Part shown: positions 1 through 8,906 of the stretch, one piece after another
Numbering within the stretch: the first letter of the stretch is position 1
Layout: each line of letters opens with the position of its first letter
Source: Synergistaceae bacterium
GTDB taxonomy: Bacteria > Synergistota > Synergistia > Synergistales > Aminobacteriaceae
Length of the DNA stretch: 52,103 bases
Direction of reading: 5' to 3'
Assembly (NCBI GenBank): GCA_031272035.1
Contig: JAISUO010000077.1
Coordinates: 1-52,103 of the forward strand
Notes under the pieces: generated by a model
Told to the model about the DNA's origin: nothing
Databases searched by the model: none
Seen by the model: the letters and a program-made list of their open reading frames with translations, nothing else
Made by a program: the position numbers and the translations under genes

Positions 1-200
1 CCGCCGTCGGTGATGTGGATGAGAGCGCCCGTGTTGTTGTTGACGGTTCCGTCGGGCTGGTTGGTGAAGAGCCCGTCGATGAGGATGGTTCCGTCGTTGT
101 TGATGGTTCCGTAGTTGTCCAGACGCCCGGAGCTCGTGACGTGGATGAGGGCGAAGGGAATGGAGGCCCCGTTGTACTGCCGCGTGTCCGTGAATTTGTT
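1..200 (-). repeat. near-identical copy of 3457-3656 (paralogous module)
   Basis: The plus-strand text around 31-170 (TGTTGTTGTTGACGGTTCCG through CCGTTGTACTGC) is repeated around 3487-3640 with few differences, an offset of about 3456 bp. The offset is close to the distance between the two module starts (5870 and 2366), so the two modules are a tandem duplication, with this stretch much more similar at DNA level than the flanks. Confidence 0.75.
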
Positions 201-3200
201 GTTGACGACCGCGCCCTGCTCGTTGATGAACGTCCCGTTGTCCATGATGGTTCCGTAGTTGTCGAAGGTCCCTTTATTGTCCAGAGTTCCGCCGTTGTCT
301 GTTGTTCCCCTGTTGGTCAGGGTTCCGTAAATCAGCAGTTTGCCGCCGGATTGAACGGTAATCGTGCCGTCGTTGACGAGGGTGACGCCGAAGGGTACGA
401 CGGCGGTGGCCCCCGCCGGGATGTTCAGAATCTGTCCCGCGGCGACGGTGAAACCCTCCTGAACGGGGAGGGGAGCGACGCCCGAGACGGTCCATGTGTC
501 GGAGCCGTTCCATGTGAGGGTTCCTCCCGTGTCGAAGCCGGCGCTGTTGTTCGTATTGCCCGTGACGGTTCCGCCTTTGTTCCAGACCAGACCGCGATTG
601 ATCAGGGTTCCTGCGGAGTTCACGTTCAGAGCGCCCCCCGCCTCGACGATGATAATGCCATCGTTTGTGGCCTTGACGCCTGCGGGAATCGTGACCGACT
701 GGCCTGCGGGAATCGTCAGGATTTCGCCCGGGGCGAGGTAGAAACCTTCGGAGAGAACCGCGTTTCCGGAGAGGGTCGCTCTTCCGTTTCCGTCGAAGGT
801 CATGCGCGCCCCCGCAGCCGATCCGCCGGTGATGTTTCCTTTGTTCAGGACCAGACCGTTGTTGGTGAGGCTGCGCGCGTTCAGGTTCAGGGTCCAGCCG
901 GCGGGGACGGCCAGGGTCGCCCCTGCCGGAACGGTCAGGTGGTCCTCGTCCTCCAGTGTGATGGTTTTATTGCTGTTGTCAAAGTTCAGTTTGAGGTGGT
1001 TTAAAAGCAGGACGAGCCCAACGCCGCCAACGCCGTAGATCTTCTGGTTCAGGAGGATTCCGTGGGATCCGTCGGAAGGATAATAGGATGGAACCGGAAC
1101 AGAGGCTGTGCTGACGGATTCCACCGCGCCGGTGGACAGAAGAACCAGGTCGCCGGAGGTAATATCCACCGAAGCGAATCCTCCGTTATTTTCTCCAATG
1201 GGCAAGCCGGACAGCGCCAGGATCGAGCCGCCGGTGAGGCTGACCGAGCCTCCCTTGCCCGATCCGGGGCCGATGGCCGGGCCGGTGCCTCCGACGGCGA
1301 TCACCGATCCTCCGGTGATGGTGATGACGCCGGCATTTCCATATCCGGCCCCTCCCCACGTGCCGCCGATGGCGGCGCTGTCGCCGATGCCGCCGGGCGA
1401 ACGGGCGTCCACGAACCCGCCGGAGATGGTGATGATGCCACCGTCGGCGCTTTGTCCTCCTCCGATGCCCGCGGCGGCGGCGGCGCTGCTGGCCGTGACC
1501 ACGCCCCCCGCGATGGTGATTTTTCCGTGAGTGTTGCCGTTTTTGGGGGTGTACCCGCTGCCGATGCCCGCGCTCCAGCTTGGCGCGGTCGCTTTGACGA
1601 AGCCGCCTGTGATGGTGATGTCCCCCGCCTCGCCGGCGTCGAAGGAGTAGTTGCCCGCGACGGAGATCGCGTCGCCGCCCCCGCCGCCGATGCAGGCCGC
1701 GCCCCAGTCTGTACCTTTCAGATCCGCGCTCAAAGCGCCGCCGTTGATGACGAGGGTTCCTCCGTCGCCCTGGTAGCCGCCGCCCAGTCCCGCGCCTCCG
1801 CCGATGTTCGTTCGGTTGTCCGTCCTGCTGCTGAAGTCGCTGCCTGTGGCCTGGATGGTCCCGCCGTTGATGGTGATGTGCCCGGCCGCCCGTCCGATGT
1901 CGCCGCCGATGCCGGCCCCGTATGTGCCCACGGCGGTGAGGGATCCGGCCAGAGAGCCGTCCCCGTATGCGCTGGTGATCGTCAGAGTGGAGCCCGCCGG
2001 GGCCTGAAGCCCCGCCGAGACCCCGTTGGACTTCAGAACGTTGGTTCCGGCCAGGCGCAGCTTCACCGTCGCCCCCGTCAGGTCGAAGGCGCAGGCGTCG
2101 TCGAAGGCGCTGACGTCGATAGTGGCGTTATCCAGAAGGACGTCCGCGCTGACGCCGGTGGCGACCACCACGCGGTCCCCCTGGTTCGTGCCCGTGATCC
2201 TGTAATATCCGTCCTGGGTGATGGTGATGACGTGCCCTGACCCGAGGACGATGATTTTCGGGGCGCAGGGGCTCCCTGCCGTCGCAGCGTCAGCGGTCGA
2301 GAACGCGAATAATGAAATCGAAAGAGACAGGAATAAGGCCCCAAGGGCTCGTTTCCTGTTCTTCATAACCGTCAGGGCGAAGAGGAGCGCCGCCGCGGTT
2401 CCTGAGCCTGTGGCTGCGCAACCGCCTCCGCCTTTCTTTTTGGTTTTGTCGTCGGCGCCGTCGTCCACGGAGCCCCCGACGCCGATGGTGAAATATGTCG
2501 CGGGCGGGTTCAGGTTTTGCGCGTACTCGCTGCCGTCCGTCAGGCTCCACTCGATCCGGGATATGCTGAGGTTTTGAAGGTCCGTCAGGGTCTGCGCCGT
2601 CCCCGTTATCCGAAGCACCGGAACTCCGTCGGCGCCCGTGGTCGTCACCAGGGTCACGTAGGAATAGTTCCCTCCCAGAGATGCGTAGATGTGAGCCGTG
2701 CCGTTGGGGAAAATGCCCTCTGCCAGGGGCGCTTCCACCGTGAACGAATACGTCCCGTCGGCGTTTTGTGACTGATCGAGGGTCCAGTGGGCCGGGTCAG
2801 GGTCCACAAGGGTTCCGTCCTGGACGGGTGGAACCTGAACCTTGAGCCTCACCTGATACGTGACCGTGTGATTTCCATCTCCGGAAATCACCGTGTAGGG
2901 CACGGCCTGTCCTCCGGAGAAGTTCCGGAGCTCTCCGCCCTTCGGGTCGACCTGAGCCCTCGCGTCGGGCAGGGTGAAGGTCAGACCCACTCTGGAAAGG
3001 TCCCCTCCGACCCCGTAGGGGACGTTGATGAGCCAGGTTCCGTCGCTCTGACGAATCATGTAACTCTCGGCGAACACCATTCCATACTCGTCGTTGAGCC
3101 TCACCGGCCCCCAGGTGAAGTCCGTGGAGGAGCTGCCGGATCCGGATGCGTCGTTCGCAGGGTCGTTGTCGATGAAGGTTCCGCCGTTGTCGTTGAAAGT

Positions 3201-5870
3201 GCCGCCGCTGGATATATTGACAGTGCCGCCGGAGTTGTCGAAGATCCCGCCCGGGTTGTTGTTGAAAACGCCGCCGTCGTTGATGTTGATTTTGCCGTCG
3301 TTGATCAGGGTTCCGTCGTTGTCGAAAATTCCTCCGTCGTTCACCTCAATGGTCCCGTCGGTGTAGTTGTTGATGGTCCCGCCAGGCTGGTTGTGGAGGT
3401 GGCCGTCAACCTCGATGGTCCCGTGGTTGTTGATGGTCCCGTAGTTGTCCAGGGTTCCGTCATCGGTGATATGGATGAGAGCGCCCTGGTTGTTGTTGAC
3501 GGTTCCGCCGGGCTGATTGGTGAAAAGTCCGTCGATGAGGATGGTTCCGTCGTTGTTGATGGTTCCGTAGTTGTCCAGAACGCCGCCGGGGCCGGTGATG
3601 TGGATGAGGGCGAAGGGAATGGCGGCCCCGTTGTACTGCTTCAAACCCGTATATCTGTTGTTGATGACCGCGTCCTGCTCGTTGATGAGGAGCCCGTTGT
3701 CGAGGACGGTTCCGTAGTTGTTGATGGTTCCCTTGTTGTCCACGATCCCGTTGTTGGTCACGGTCCCGTTGCTGATCAGGGTTCCGTACACCAGCAGTTT
3801 GCCGCCGGACTGGACGTCGATGGTTCCGTCGTTGATGATCGTCGTCCGGATGGAAACGATGGCGGTGGCTCCCGTCGGGACGACCAGTTTTTCGCCCTTT
3901 CCGATGGTGAAACCCTCGGGAAGAGGGGCGCTGGCGGAGGCGGTCCAGGTGTCGGTTCCGTTCCATGTGAGGGTTCCGCCGATCCCGGAAATGTTGGAGG
4001 CCCCGTTGATGGTCCCCCAGTTCTGTATCAGGCCGTTGTCGATGAGAGTTCCGGTCACGTTCAGCTCGCCGCCCGCTCGGACGACGATCTTTCCGTCGTT
4101 GGTCGCCCGGACGCCCGCCGGAACCGTCACTTTCGCGCCGGAGGGGATTTCCAGAATTTCGTCCGGCGCCAGGTAGAAGCCGCCGGACAGCACCGCGTTT
4201 CCGGCGACGCTGCCGACCTTGTTGTTGAATGTGATCACCGCGCCGCCGCCCGAAATCGTCGCTCCGACGGCTCCCTTGTTCACGATGAGGCCCAGATTGT
4301 GGATGCTGTGTCCGCTGGTCACCGTCAGGGTGTAGGTCTCCGGAACCGTGAGTGTCGCCCCCGCCGGGATGGTCAGGTCATTGCTCAGGATAACGGTCCT
4401 GGGGGTGGGATACGTCAGGTCGGGAGAGGTGAGGAATCCCAGGGATCCGTTAGGGGAATAGATGGACGAGGAGACCGAGTCCCAGACGCCGGTCGCCAGG
4501 AGGATGGGCCTGTTTCCGCCTGTGCCTGTGATGCTCACGGGCGTTTTGCTGGGACCGTTGAGAGGGTTGTATCCGATGGAACCAGCGGGGAGGGTCTGGT
4601 TGGACAGGGCGAAGATCGTCCCCCCGGAGAGGGTGATTTGACCGCCGTTGTTGCCGCCGTAAGCGAGGCTGCCCGAAGCGGGGCCGATGGGAGACCCGCT
4701 GCCTTCTCCAAGGGCGACGACCAGACCGCCGGAGATGGTGATGTTGCCGGCGTTTCCGCCCAGGGCGTTGATTCCGCCGGCGGCGCCGATGGCGGCGGGT
4801 GCGGAGACGCCGCCCAGAGATGTCGCCTCCACGTGACCGCCGCTGATGGTGATGACGCCTCCGTCGCCGTCGTAGCCCGCCCCGATGGCCGCGCTGTCGA
4901 CGCCGGCGCTGGCTTGGACCACTCCGCCCGTGATGGTGATGATCCCGTCGTTGTTCTTCGGCGTGTATCCGCTGCCGATGGCGGCGCTCCACCTGGGGGC
5001 CACCACCCGGACGAAACCGCCGTTGATGGTGATGGTTCCCGCCCCGCCGGCGTCCTGGGATCTTCCGCTTATGTTGGAAAGCGTGTCGCCGCCGCCGCCG
5101 CCGATGCCGGCCGCGCCCCAGTCCTCGCTTCCCAGGTCCACGTATACCTTGCCGCCGTTGATGGTGATGGTCCCTCCGTCGCCCTGATGCCCGCCGCCGA
5201 TGCCGGCTCCGCCGCCGATTTGGGCTCCGCTGCCGTACATTTCGCCGTCGCTGCCTCTCGCCTCAATGGTGCCGCCGTTGATGGTGATGCTGCCGGCCGC
5301 CTGGCCGTAGTCGCCGCCGATGCCGGCCCCGCTCATGCCGATGGCTTTCAGGTAACCGTATAATGAGCCGTCTCCGCCTGCGCTGGTGATGGTCAGCGCC
5401 GCGCCGGGGGGAACCTGTATGCCCGCCGCCGCGCCGTGGGACATCACGAAGTTCGTTCCCGCCAAAGACAGTTTCACCGTCGTCCCCGTCATCATCTCGA
5501 AGGCGCAGACGTGGGACAGGTGCCGGACGTCGAGGGTCGCGTTCTCCAGGATGATGTCCGCGCTGACGCCGGAGTTGACTACAACGCGGTCTCCCTGCCC
5601 GCTGCCCCTGATTTTGTAATACCCGCTCTCCGTGATGTTGATGATGTTGGACACCGTGTAGCCGGAGTCGGTTTCAGTCGGCAGTCCCAGAGTGATAACC
5701 CTGGGGGCGTAAGGGTTTCCCGCCGTCTCCGCGCCGGCGGGCGTGACAAAAGACGTGAAAAGGCTCAGGATGGACAGGATGGAAAAAAGGAAAATAAAAT
5801 TTGTGAAAAGGTCATGTGACCGCAGGGGCCTGCAGGACCTTTCGTCCGTCGTTGAATATAGAAACAGCAT
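1..5870 (-). CDS. giant tandem beta-helix surface protein, two fused paralogous modules, 3' end cut by window edge
   Basis: The minus-strand frame is open from the ATG at 5870 to the left edge (1956 codons, no stop), with a strong AAGGAGGA Shine-Dalgarno 7 nt upstream. The first module (residues 1-1168) has a long N-region, a hydrophobic signal peptide ending near Pro-Ala-Gly-Ala (about residue 50), Gly-rich parallel beta-helix repeats of the type GAGIGGG..GDGGTITINGG, then PAGATLTV-type rungs, then short repeats of the type NNYGTINNDGTI (roughly residues 650-900), a compact C-terminal domain, and a GGGGC-hydrophobic-basic tail like the Synergist-CTERM signal (about 1147-1174). The second module repeats the same order starting at Met1169 and is truncated here. 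Role is inferred: exported, surface-anchored, adhesin-like. No enzymatic motif is seen. Whether one polypeptide or two proteins are made is open. Confidence 0.85.
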   Translation of the reverse strand, partial: MLFLYSTTDERSCRPLRSHDLFTNFIFLFSILSILSLFTSFVTPAGAETAGNPYAPRVITLGLPTETDSGYTVSNIINITESGYYKIRGSGQGDRVVVNSGVSADIILENATLDVRHLSHVCAFEMMTGTTVKLSLAGTNFVMSHGAAAGIQVPPGAALTITSAGGDGSLYGYLKAIGMSGAGIGGDYGQAAGSITINGGTIEARGSDGEMYGSGAQIGGGAGIGGGHQGDGGTITINGGKVYVDLGSEDWGAAGIGGGGGDTLSNISGRSQDAGGAGTITINGGFVRVVAPRWSAAIGSGYTPKNNDGIITITGGVVQASAGVDSAAIGAGYDGDGGVITISGGHVEATSLGGVSAPAAIGAAGGINALGGNAGNITISGGLVVALGEGSGSPIGPASGSLAYGGNNGGQITLSGGTIFALSNQTLPAGSIGYNPLNGPSKTPVSITGTGGNRPILLATGVWDSVSSSIYSPNGSLGFLTSPDLTYPTPRTVILSNDLTIPAGATLTVPETYTLTVTSGHSIHNLGLIVNKGAVGATISGGGAVITFNNKVGSVAGNAVLSGGFYLAPDEILEIPSGAKVTVPAGVRATNDGKIVVRAGGELNVTGTLIDNGLIQNWGTINGASNISGIGGTLTWNGTDTWTASASAPLPEGFTIGKGEKLVVPTGATAIVSIRTTIINDGTIDVQSGGKLLVYGTLISNGTVTNNGIVDNKGTINNYGTVLDNGLLINEQDAVINNRYTGLKQYNGAAIPFALIHITGPGGVLDNYGTINNDGTILIDGLFTNQPGGTVNNNQGALIHITDDGTLDNYGTINNHGTIEVDGHLHNQPGGTINNYTDGTIEVNDGGIFDNDGTLINDGKININDGGVFNNNPGGIFDNSGGTVNISSGGTFNDNGGTFIDNDPANDASGSGSSSTDFTWGPVRLNDEYGMVFAESYMIRQSDGTWLINVPYGVGGDLSRVGLTFTLPDARAQVDPKGGELRNFSGGQAVPYTVISGDGNHTVTYQVRLKVQVPPVQDGTLVDPDPAHWTLDQSQNADGTYSFTVEAPLAEGIFPNGTAHIYASLGGNYSYVTLVTTTGADGVPVLRITGTAQTLTDLQNLSISRIEWSLTDGSEYAQNLNPPATYFTIGVGGSVDDGADDKTKKKGGGGCAATGSGTAAALLFALTVMKNRKRALGALFLSLSISLFAFSTADAATAGSPCAPKIIVLGSGHVITITQDGYYRITGTNQGDRVVVATGVSADVLLDNATIDVSAFDDACAFDLTGATVKLRLAGTNVLKSNGVSAGLQAPAGSTLTITSAYGDGSLAGSLTAVGTYGAGIGGDIGRAAGHITINGGTIQATGSDFSSRTDNRTNIGGGAGLGGGYQGDGGTLVINGGALSADLKGTDWGAACIGGGGGDAISVAGNYSFDAGEAGDITITGGFVKATAPSWSAGIGSGYTPKNGNTHGKITIAGGVVTASSAAAAAGIGGGQSADGGIITISGGFVDARSPGGIGDSAAIGGTWGGAGYGNAGVITITGGSVIAVGGTGPAIGPGSGKGGSVSLTGGSILALSGLPIGENNGGFASVDITSGDLVLLSTGAVESVSTASVPVPSYYPSDGSHGILLNQKIYGVGGVGLVLLLNHLKLNFDNSNKTITLEDEDHLTVPAGATLAVPAGWTLNLNARSLTNNGLVLNKGNITGGSAAGARMTFDGNGRATLSGNAVLSEGFYLAPGEILTIPAGQSVTIPAGVKATNDGIIIVEAGGALNVNSAGTLINRGLVWNKGGTVTGNTNNSAGFDTGGTLTWNGSDTWTVSGVAPLPVQEGFTVAAGQILNIPAGATAVVPFGVTLVNDGTITVQSGGKLLIYGTLTNRGTTDNGGTLDNKGTFDNYGTIMDNGTFINEQGAVVNNKFTDTRQYNGASIPFALIHVTSSGRLDNYGTINNDGTILIDGLFTNQPDGTVNNNTGALIHITDG
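2349..2432 (-). other. Synergist-CTERM-like sorting signal running directly into a second signal peptide
   Basis: Codons at 2432-2418 read Gly-Gly-Gly-Gly-Cys, followed by a small/hydrophobic stretch (AALLFALTV) and a basic cluster (KNRKR), the layout of the Synergistota C-terminal sorting tail. Normally a stop follows the basic cluster. Here there is none. Instead Met at 2366 (the M of MKNRKR) begins a textbook signal peptide (basic start, LFLSLSISLFAF core, Thr-Ala-Asp-Ala end) of the downstream paralog in the same frame. No good Shine-Dalgarno lies in the 15 nt before this ATG. The naming of the tail family is from memory of the motif. Confidence 0.7.
3160..3900 (-). repeat. short Asn/Gly/Thr/Ile coding repeats
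   Basis: DNA units based on GTTGTTGATGGTTCCG (plus-strand view) recur at irregular 18-60 bp spacing and encode NNxGTI, NNxGxI and DNxGTL rungs. They extend the beta-helix rather than forming a CRISPR-like array, because spacing varies and every unit keeps the coding frame. The same kind of block reappears at 1-300 in the second module. Confidence 0.75.
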
Positions 5871-6182
5871 GGTTGAATCCTCCTTATACCTGCACGCGGT
5901 GTGGAAAACGTCGGCGGCGAGTTTTTTATTTTTTAAGAATATTGTATCTTATGTAAAGTAAAATTAGTTAGAATAAATTACCTAATTTGAAGCCAGTCTT
6001 CCTGAACCCCATGAGACCCCAAAAAATAATGAAAGGACGCAAGGAAGAAACGAAAAGTGCGATTTTTTAAAAACAATCTTGCGCGTAAAACTTGCGTATG
6101 AAAGGGGAAAGGTGTATTCTTTTTTTATTCTTATAAAACAATGATTTTAATAATTAAAATTAATTGAAACGGGGTGATTTCT
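5871..6182. promoter_or_regulatory. divergent AT-rich intergenic region with candidate promoter for the carboligase unit
   Basis: This 312-bp gap separates the leftward surface-protein gene from the rightward carboligase unit. On the plus strand TTGCGT (6092-6097), a 17-nt spacer and TATTCT (6115-6120) form a plausible sigma-70 promoter about 60 nt before the start. No promoter as clear was found for the leftward gene, and no RNA gene or small reading frame with a ribosome site was seen. Confidence 0.45.
5878..5885 (-). promoter_or_regulatory. Shine-Dalgarno of the giant surface protein
   Basis: The minus strand reads AAGGAGGA followed by 7 nt (TTCAACC) and ATG. It fixes the start at 5870 and shows the first module has its own strong initiation site, unlike the internal Met at 2366. 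Confidence 0.8.
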
Positions 6183-7850
6183 GTGAAGGCAGCGGAAGCG
6201 ATCGTCAAAATTTGGGAAAAGGAAGGCATCGATACGGTCTACGGCATTCCGGGAGCGGGAATTAACGGAGTCTATAAGTATCTGGCTCAGTCCTCGGCTC
6301 TGAAACATTTCTGCCATCGTCACGAAGAGGCCTGCGTCCACGCCGCGGGCGGCCACTATCGGGCCAGCGGAAGACTGGCCGTCGCCATGTGTACCTCGGG
6401 GCCCGGAGCGACGAATTTCGTCACGGGGCTTTACAGTTGCAATATTGACAGCATTCCGGTCATTGCCGTGACGGGTCAGGCCGTGACGGCGCAGCTGGGC
6501 AAGGACGCCTTTCAGTGTGTGGACATCGCCAAAATATGCGCGCCCATCGCCAAAAAAACCTGGTGTATCACCGATCCCAAAAAGGTCGTGGAGACTTTTG
6601 CGGAGGCTTTCAGAGTTGCCCGGGAGGGCAAGCCTGGGCCGGTGGTCATCGACCTGCCTCTCGACGTTCAGAACGCGGACATCGAGTTCGACCCCTCCGG
6701 CTACGTTCCTCAGAGTTTCACCGTTCCCGCGCCGAAAGCGGAGGACATCGTCAAAGCCATTGCCATGATCAACGAGGCGAAAAATCCCCTTCTGCTCATG
6801 GGCGGCGGCGTGCTGCTGGCCGGGGCGGAAAAGGAGTGCGTGGAGCTGGCTGAAACCCTGAATCTTCCGGTCATCACCACGTATATGGCCAAGGGGGGCA
6901 TCCCCGTCAGTCATCCCCTGAACGCGGGACACTGCGGCATCCAGGTGGGACAGCCCATCGGCAACAAAGTTTTCCTGGATTCCGACCTGGTGCTGGGCAT
7001 CGGCTGTCGCTTCACCGACCGGCATACCGGAGCGATCGGCGTCTACCGCGGCAATCGGAAGTTCATCCACGTCAACATCGAACCCTCCGAAATCGGCAAG
7101 ATTTTCCAGCCGGACCTGGGTATTGTCGCGGACGCCAAAAAAGCCATTGACGCCCTGTTGGCCGAGGCGAAAAAGAGCGGAAAGAAAAGCTCTCATGTGG
7201 ACGTCGCGAAACTGCCGGCGCTGCGGAAGGAACTTGCCCGAAAGGTCGACTACGACGTGAAACCCATCAATCCCCACAGAGTTTTTGCTGAACTGAACAA
7301 ATTTTTCGACAGCGAAACGCTCTTTACGACGGGCTGCGGCATCACGCAGATCTGGTCCGGCCAGCTTCAGGACATCGACAAGCCGCGCCGGTATCTGGCC
7401 TCCGGGGGAGCGGGCTGTCTGGGCTACGACATTCCGGCGGCCTTCGGCGCCACCGTCGCCACGGGGAAACGCAGCGTGGCGGTTATGGGGGACTTCGGGT
7501 TCACCTTCCACGTTCAGGAGCTGGCCGTCTGCGCCGCGAATAAAGTCCCCGTGATCGTGGTCGTCGTCAACAACGCCTATCTGGGGCTCATTCGTCAGAA
7601 TCAGAAATACGCGTATCAGTACGAGTGCGACGTGGCGATGCCGGAGAACCAGGGCCTGATCGACTACGTGAAGGTCGCGGAGGGGTTCGCCTGTTACGGC
7701 GAGCGCGTGTTCAGCGCCTCGGACATTCCGGCCGCGCTGGACCGTGCGGTAAAGAGCGGAAAACCCGCCGTCATCGATATCGTCTGCGATCCCAGCGTGG
7801 ACTGCTCCATGGGAACCGCCCTCGACAACGTGAAGGAATTTGTGTACTGA
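6183..7850 (+). CDS. gcl: glyoxylate carboligase-like ThDP enzyme (tartronate-semialdehyde synthase family)
   Basis: Gcl condenses two glyoxylates to tartronate semialdehyde plus CO2 in the cytoplasm. The 555-residue product has the three-domain ThDP fold; VNNAYLGLIRQ and the C-terminal SMGxxLDNVxEF are close to E. coli Gcl. GTG at 6183 is chosen because GGGGTGAT lies 5 nt upstream; an in-frame GTG at 6174 has no ribosome site. The position that is Val51 in E. coli Gcl appears to be Glu48 here (RHEEAC versus RHVEGA), so the canonical ThDP-activating glutamate is present, which is unexpected for Gcl. It is followed by a tartronate-semialdehyde-reductase-like gene, as in E. coli gcl operons, which supports the role. 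An acetolactate-synthase-like activity is the alternative. Confidence 0.8.
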   Translation: MKAAEAIVKIWEKEGIDTVYGIPGAGINGVYKYLAQSSALKHFCHRHEEACVHAAGGHYRASGRLAVAMCTSGPGATNFVTGLYSCNIDSIPVIAVTGQAVTAQLGKDAFQCVDIAKICAPIAKKTWCITDPKKVVETFAEAFRVAREGKPGPVVIDLPLDVQNADIEFDPSGYVPQSFTVPAPKAEDIVKAIAMINEAKNPLLLMGGGVLLAGAEKECVELAETLNLPVITTYMAKGGIPVSHPLNAGHCGIQVGQPIGNKVFLDSDLVLGIGCRFTDRHTGAIGVYRGNRKFIHVNIEPSEIGKIFQPDLGIVADAKKAIDALLAEAKKSGKKSSHVDVAKLPALRKELARKVDYDVKPINPHRVFAELNKFFDSETLFTTGCGITQIWSGQLQDIDKPRRYLASGGAGCLGYDIPAAFGATVATGKRSVAVMGDFGFTFHVQELAVCAANKVPVIVVVVNNAYLGLIRQNQKYAYQYECDVAMPENQGLIDYVKVAEGFACYGERVFSASDIPAALDRAVKSGKPAVIDIVCDPSVDCSMGTALDNVKEFVY

Positions 7851-7994
7851 AGACTTTTTAATTTAAATTTCAGGTGTTGTCGTGATTTTGCGAGAAGCCT
7901 TCCCGGGCGGAACAGTCTGAGGAGGCTTCCTGCGTTTATAACGGGGGACGGGACCGGAAAAGCTGCAGAATATACTATCGTCGGAGGTTTTACC
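7851..7994 (+). other. intercistronic gap with an imperfect hairpin
   Basis: GAAGCCTTCC and GGAGGCTTC can pair with a one-base bulge in the space between the carboligase and reductase genes. There is no U-run after it, so it is more likely an mRNA-processing or stability element than a terminator. The reductase has its own ribosome site (GGAGG, 8 nt before ATG). Confidence 0.3.
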
Positions 7995-8906
7995 ATGAGC
8001 GACATCACGAAAATAGGCTTTATCGGCCTTGGAGTTATGGGGGGAGCGATGGCATCCAACATGGCGTCCAAAGGGTCCGAGGAGGTTATCGTCTACGATA
8101 TTTCACCGAAGCGGGTCGGAGAATACGCGGAAAAGGGAATGACCCCTGCGGCGTCTTACGCGGATGTCAGTCGGGGAGACGTCATTTTTACGTCTTTGCC
8201 CGACGGCGAAGTTCTGGAGAGCGTTTTTTTCGCGTCGGGAGGGCTCTGTGAGACGCTGCGGGAAGGTCAGATCTTTGTCGATTTGAGCACGGTCAAATAC
8301 TCTGTGACTCTGGAAATTGAAAGAAAAATCAGGGAAAAGAAGGCGCATTTTCTGGACGCCCCCGTTTCGGGAATGGCCGCCCGGGCAATCGACGGGACTC
8401 TCGCTGTCATGTGCGGCGGAGAAGAGGCGATTTTTGAAAAAATATGTCCTTATCTCCGCCGCATTGGCTCCAACATCGTATACATGGGACAAATCGGCTC
8501 CGGACAGGCCGCAAAACTCATCAACCAGCTTCTTTTCGACATCAACGCGGCGGCCATCGCTGAAATATTCCCTCTGGCAGTGAAAATTGGGCTCGATCCG
8601 GAAAAAACGGTCAGTATCGTCAATTCCGGAACGGGCCGCAGCTTTGCTTCAGAATTTTTCGCCCCGGGTATCTTAAAGGACAACTTCACGGAGGGATATG
8701 CCCTGCAGAGCGCGTATAAAGATCTGGTCAGCGCCTGTGAAATTTCTTCTTCTCTGGGGCTGCCGCTTCCGGTGCTGAACGCGGCGGCCATGACGTACCA
8801 GATGGCGCTTCTGAAGGGATATGGAAGCCAGAACAAGGGGTCGATGATTCATGTTTTCGAAGAATTGTTCGGCGTGGCCTTTCGCTCAAAGGAGAGAGTA
8901 CAATGA
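7995..8906 (+). CDS. NAD(P)-dependent 3-hydroxyacid dehydrogenase, tartronate semialdehyde reductase-like
   Basis: A 303-residue member of the 3-hydroxyisobutyrate dehydrogenase/GarR/GlxR family, which reduces tartronate semialdehyde to glycerate. The N-terminal Rossmann motif GFIGLGVMG (residues 8-16) binds the dinucleotide, DAPVSG is the family substrate motif, and GxGQAAKLxNQ carries the catalytic lysine. ATG at 7995 follows GGAGG at good spacing. Its stop overlaps the next start (ATGA, 8903-8906), so it is translationally coupled to the dehydratase. Placement after a carboligase favours tartronate semialdehyde as substrate, but other beta-hydroxyacids cannot be excluded. Confidence 0.82.
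   Translation: MSDITKIGFIGLGVMGGAMASNMASKGSEEVIVYDISPKRVGEYAEKGMTPAASYADVSRGDVIFTSLPDGEVLESVFFASGGLCETLREGQIFVDLSTVKYSVTLEIERKIREKKAHFLDAPVSGMAARAIDGTLAVMCGGEEAIFEKICPYLRRIGSNIVYMGQIGSGQAAKLINQLLFDINAAAIAEIFPLAVKIGLDPEKTVSIVNSGTGRSFASEFFAPGILKDNFTEGYALQSAYKDLVSACEISSSLGLPLPVLNAAAMTYQMALLKGYGSQNKGSMIHVFEELFGVAFRSKERVQ

Noticed and set aside
3160-3900. Regularly recurring GTTGTTGATGGTTCCG units resembling a CRISPR array
   Set aside because: Spacing is irregular, units are degenerate and in coding frame, and there are no cas genes.
2787-5363. Long plus-strand open frame (858 codons) rich in Val-Val-Asp-Gly-Ser repeats
   Set aside because: It is the antisense shadow of the repetitive surface gene; no ribosome site, no signal peptide, and the opposite frame has a Shine-Dalgarno, signal peptide and coherent domains.
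6147-7511. Long minus-strand open frame (454 codons) opposite the carboligase gene
   Set aside because: GC-rich antisense shadow without ribosome site or recognisable domain; the plus-strand frame has clear ThDP motifs.
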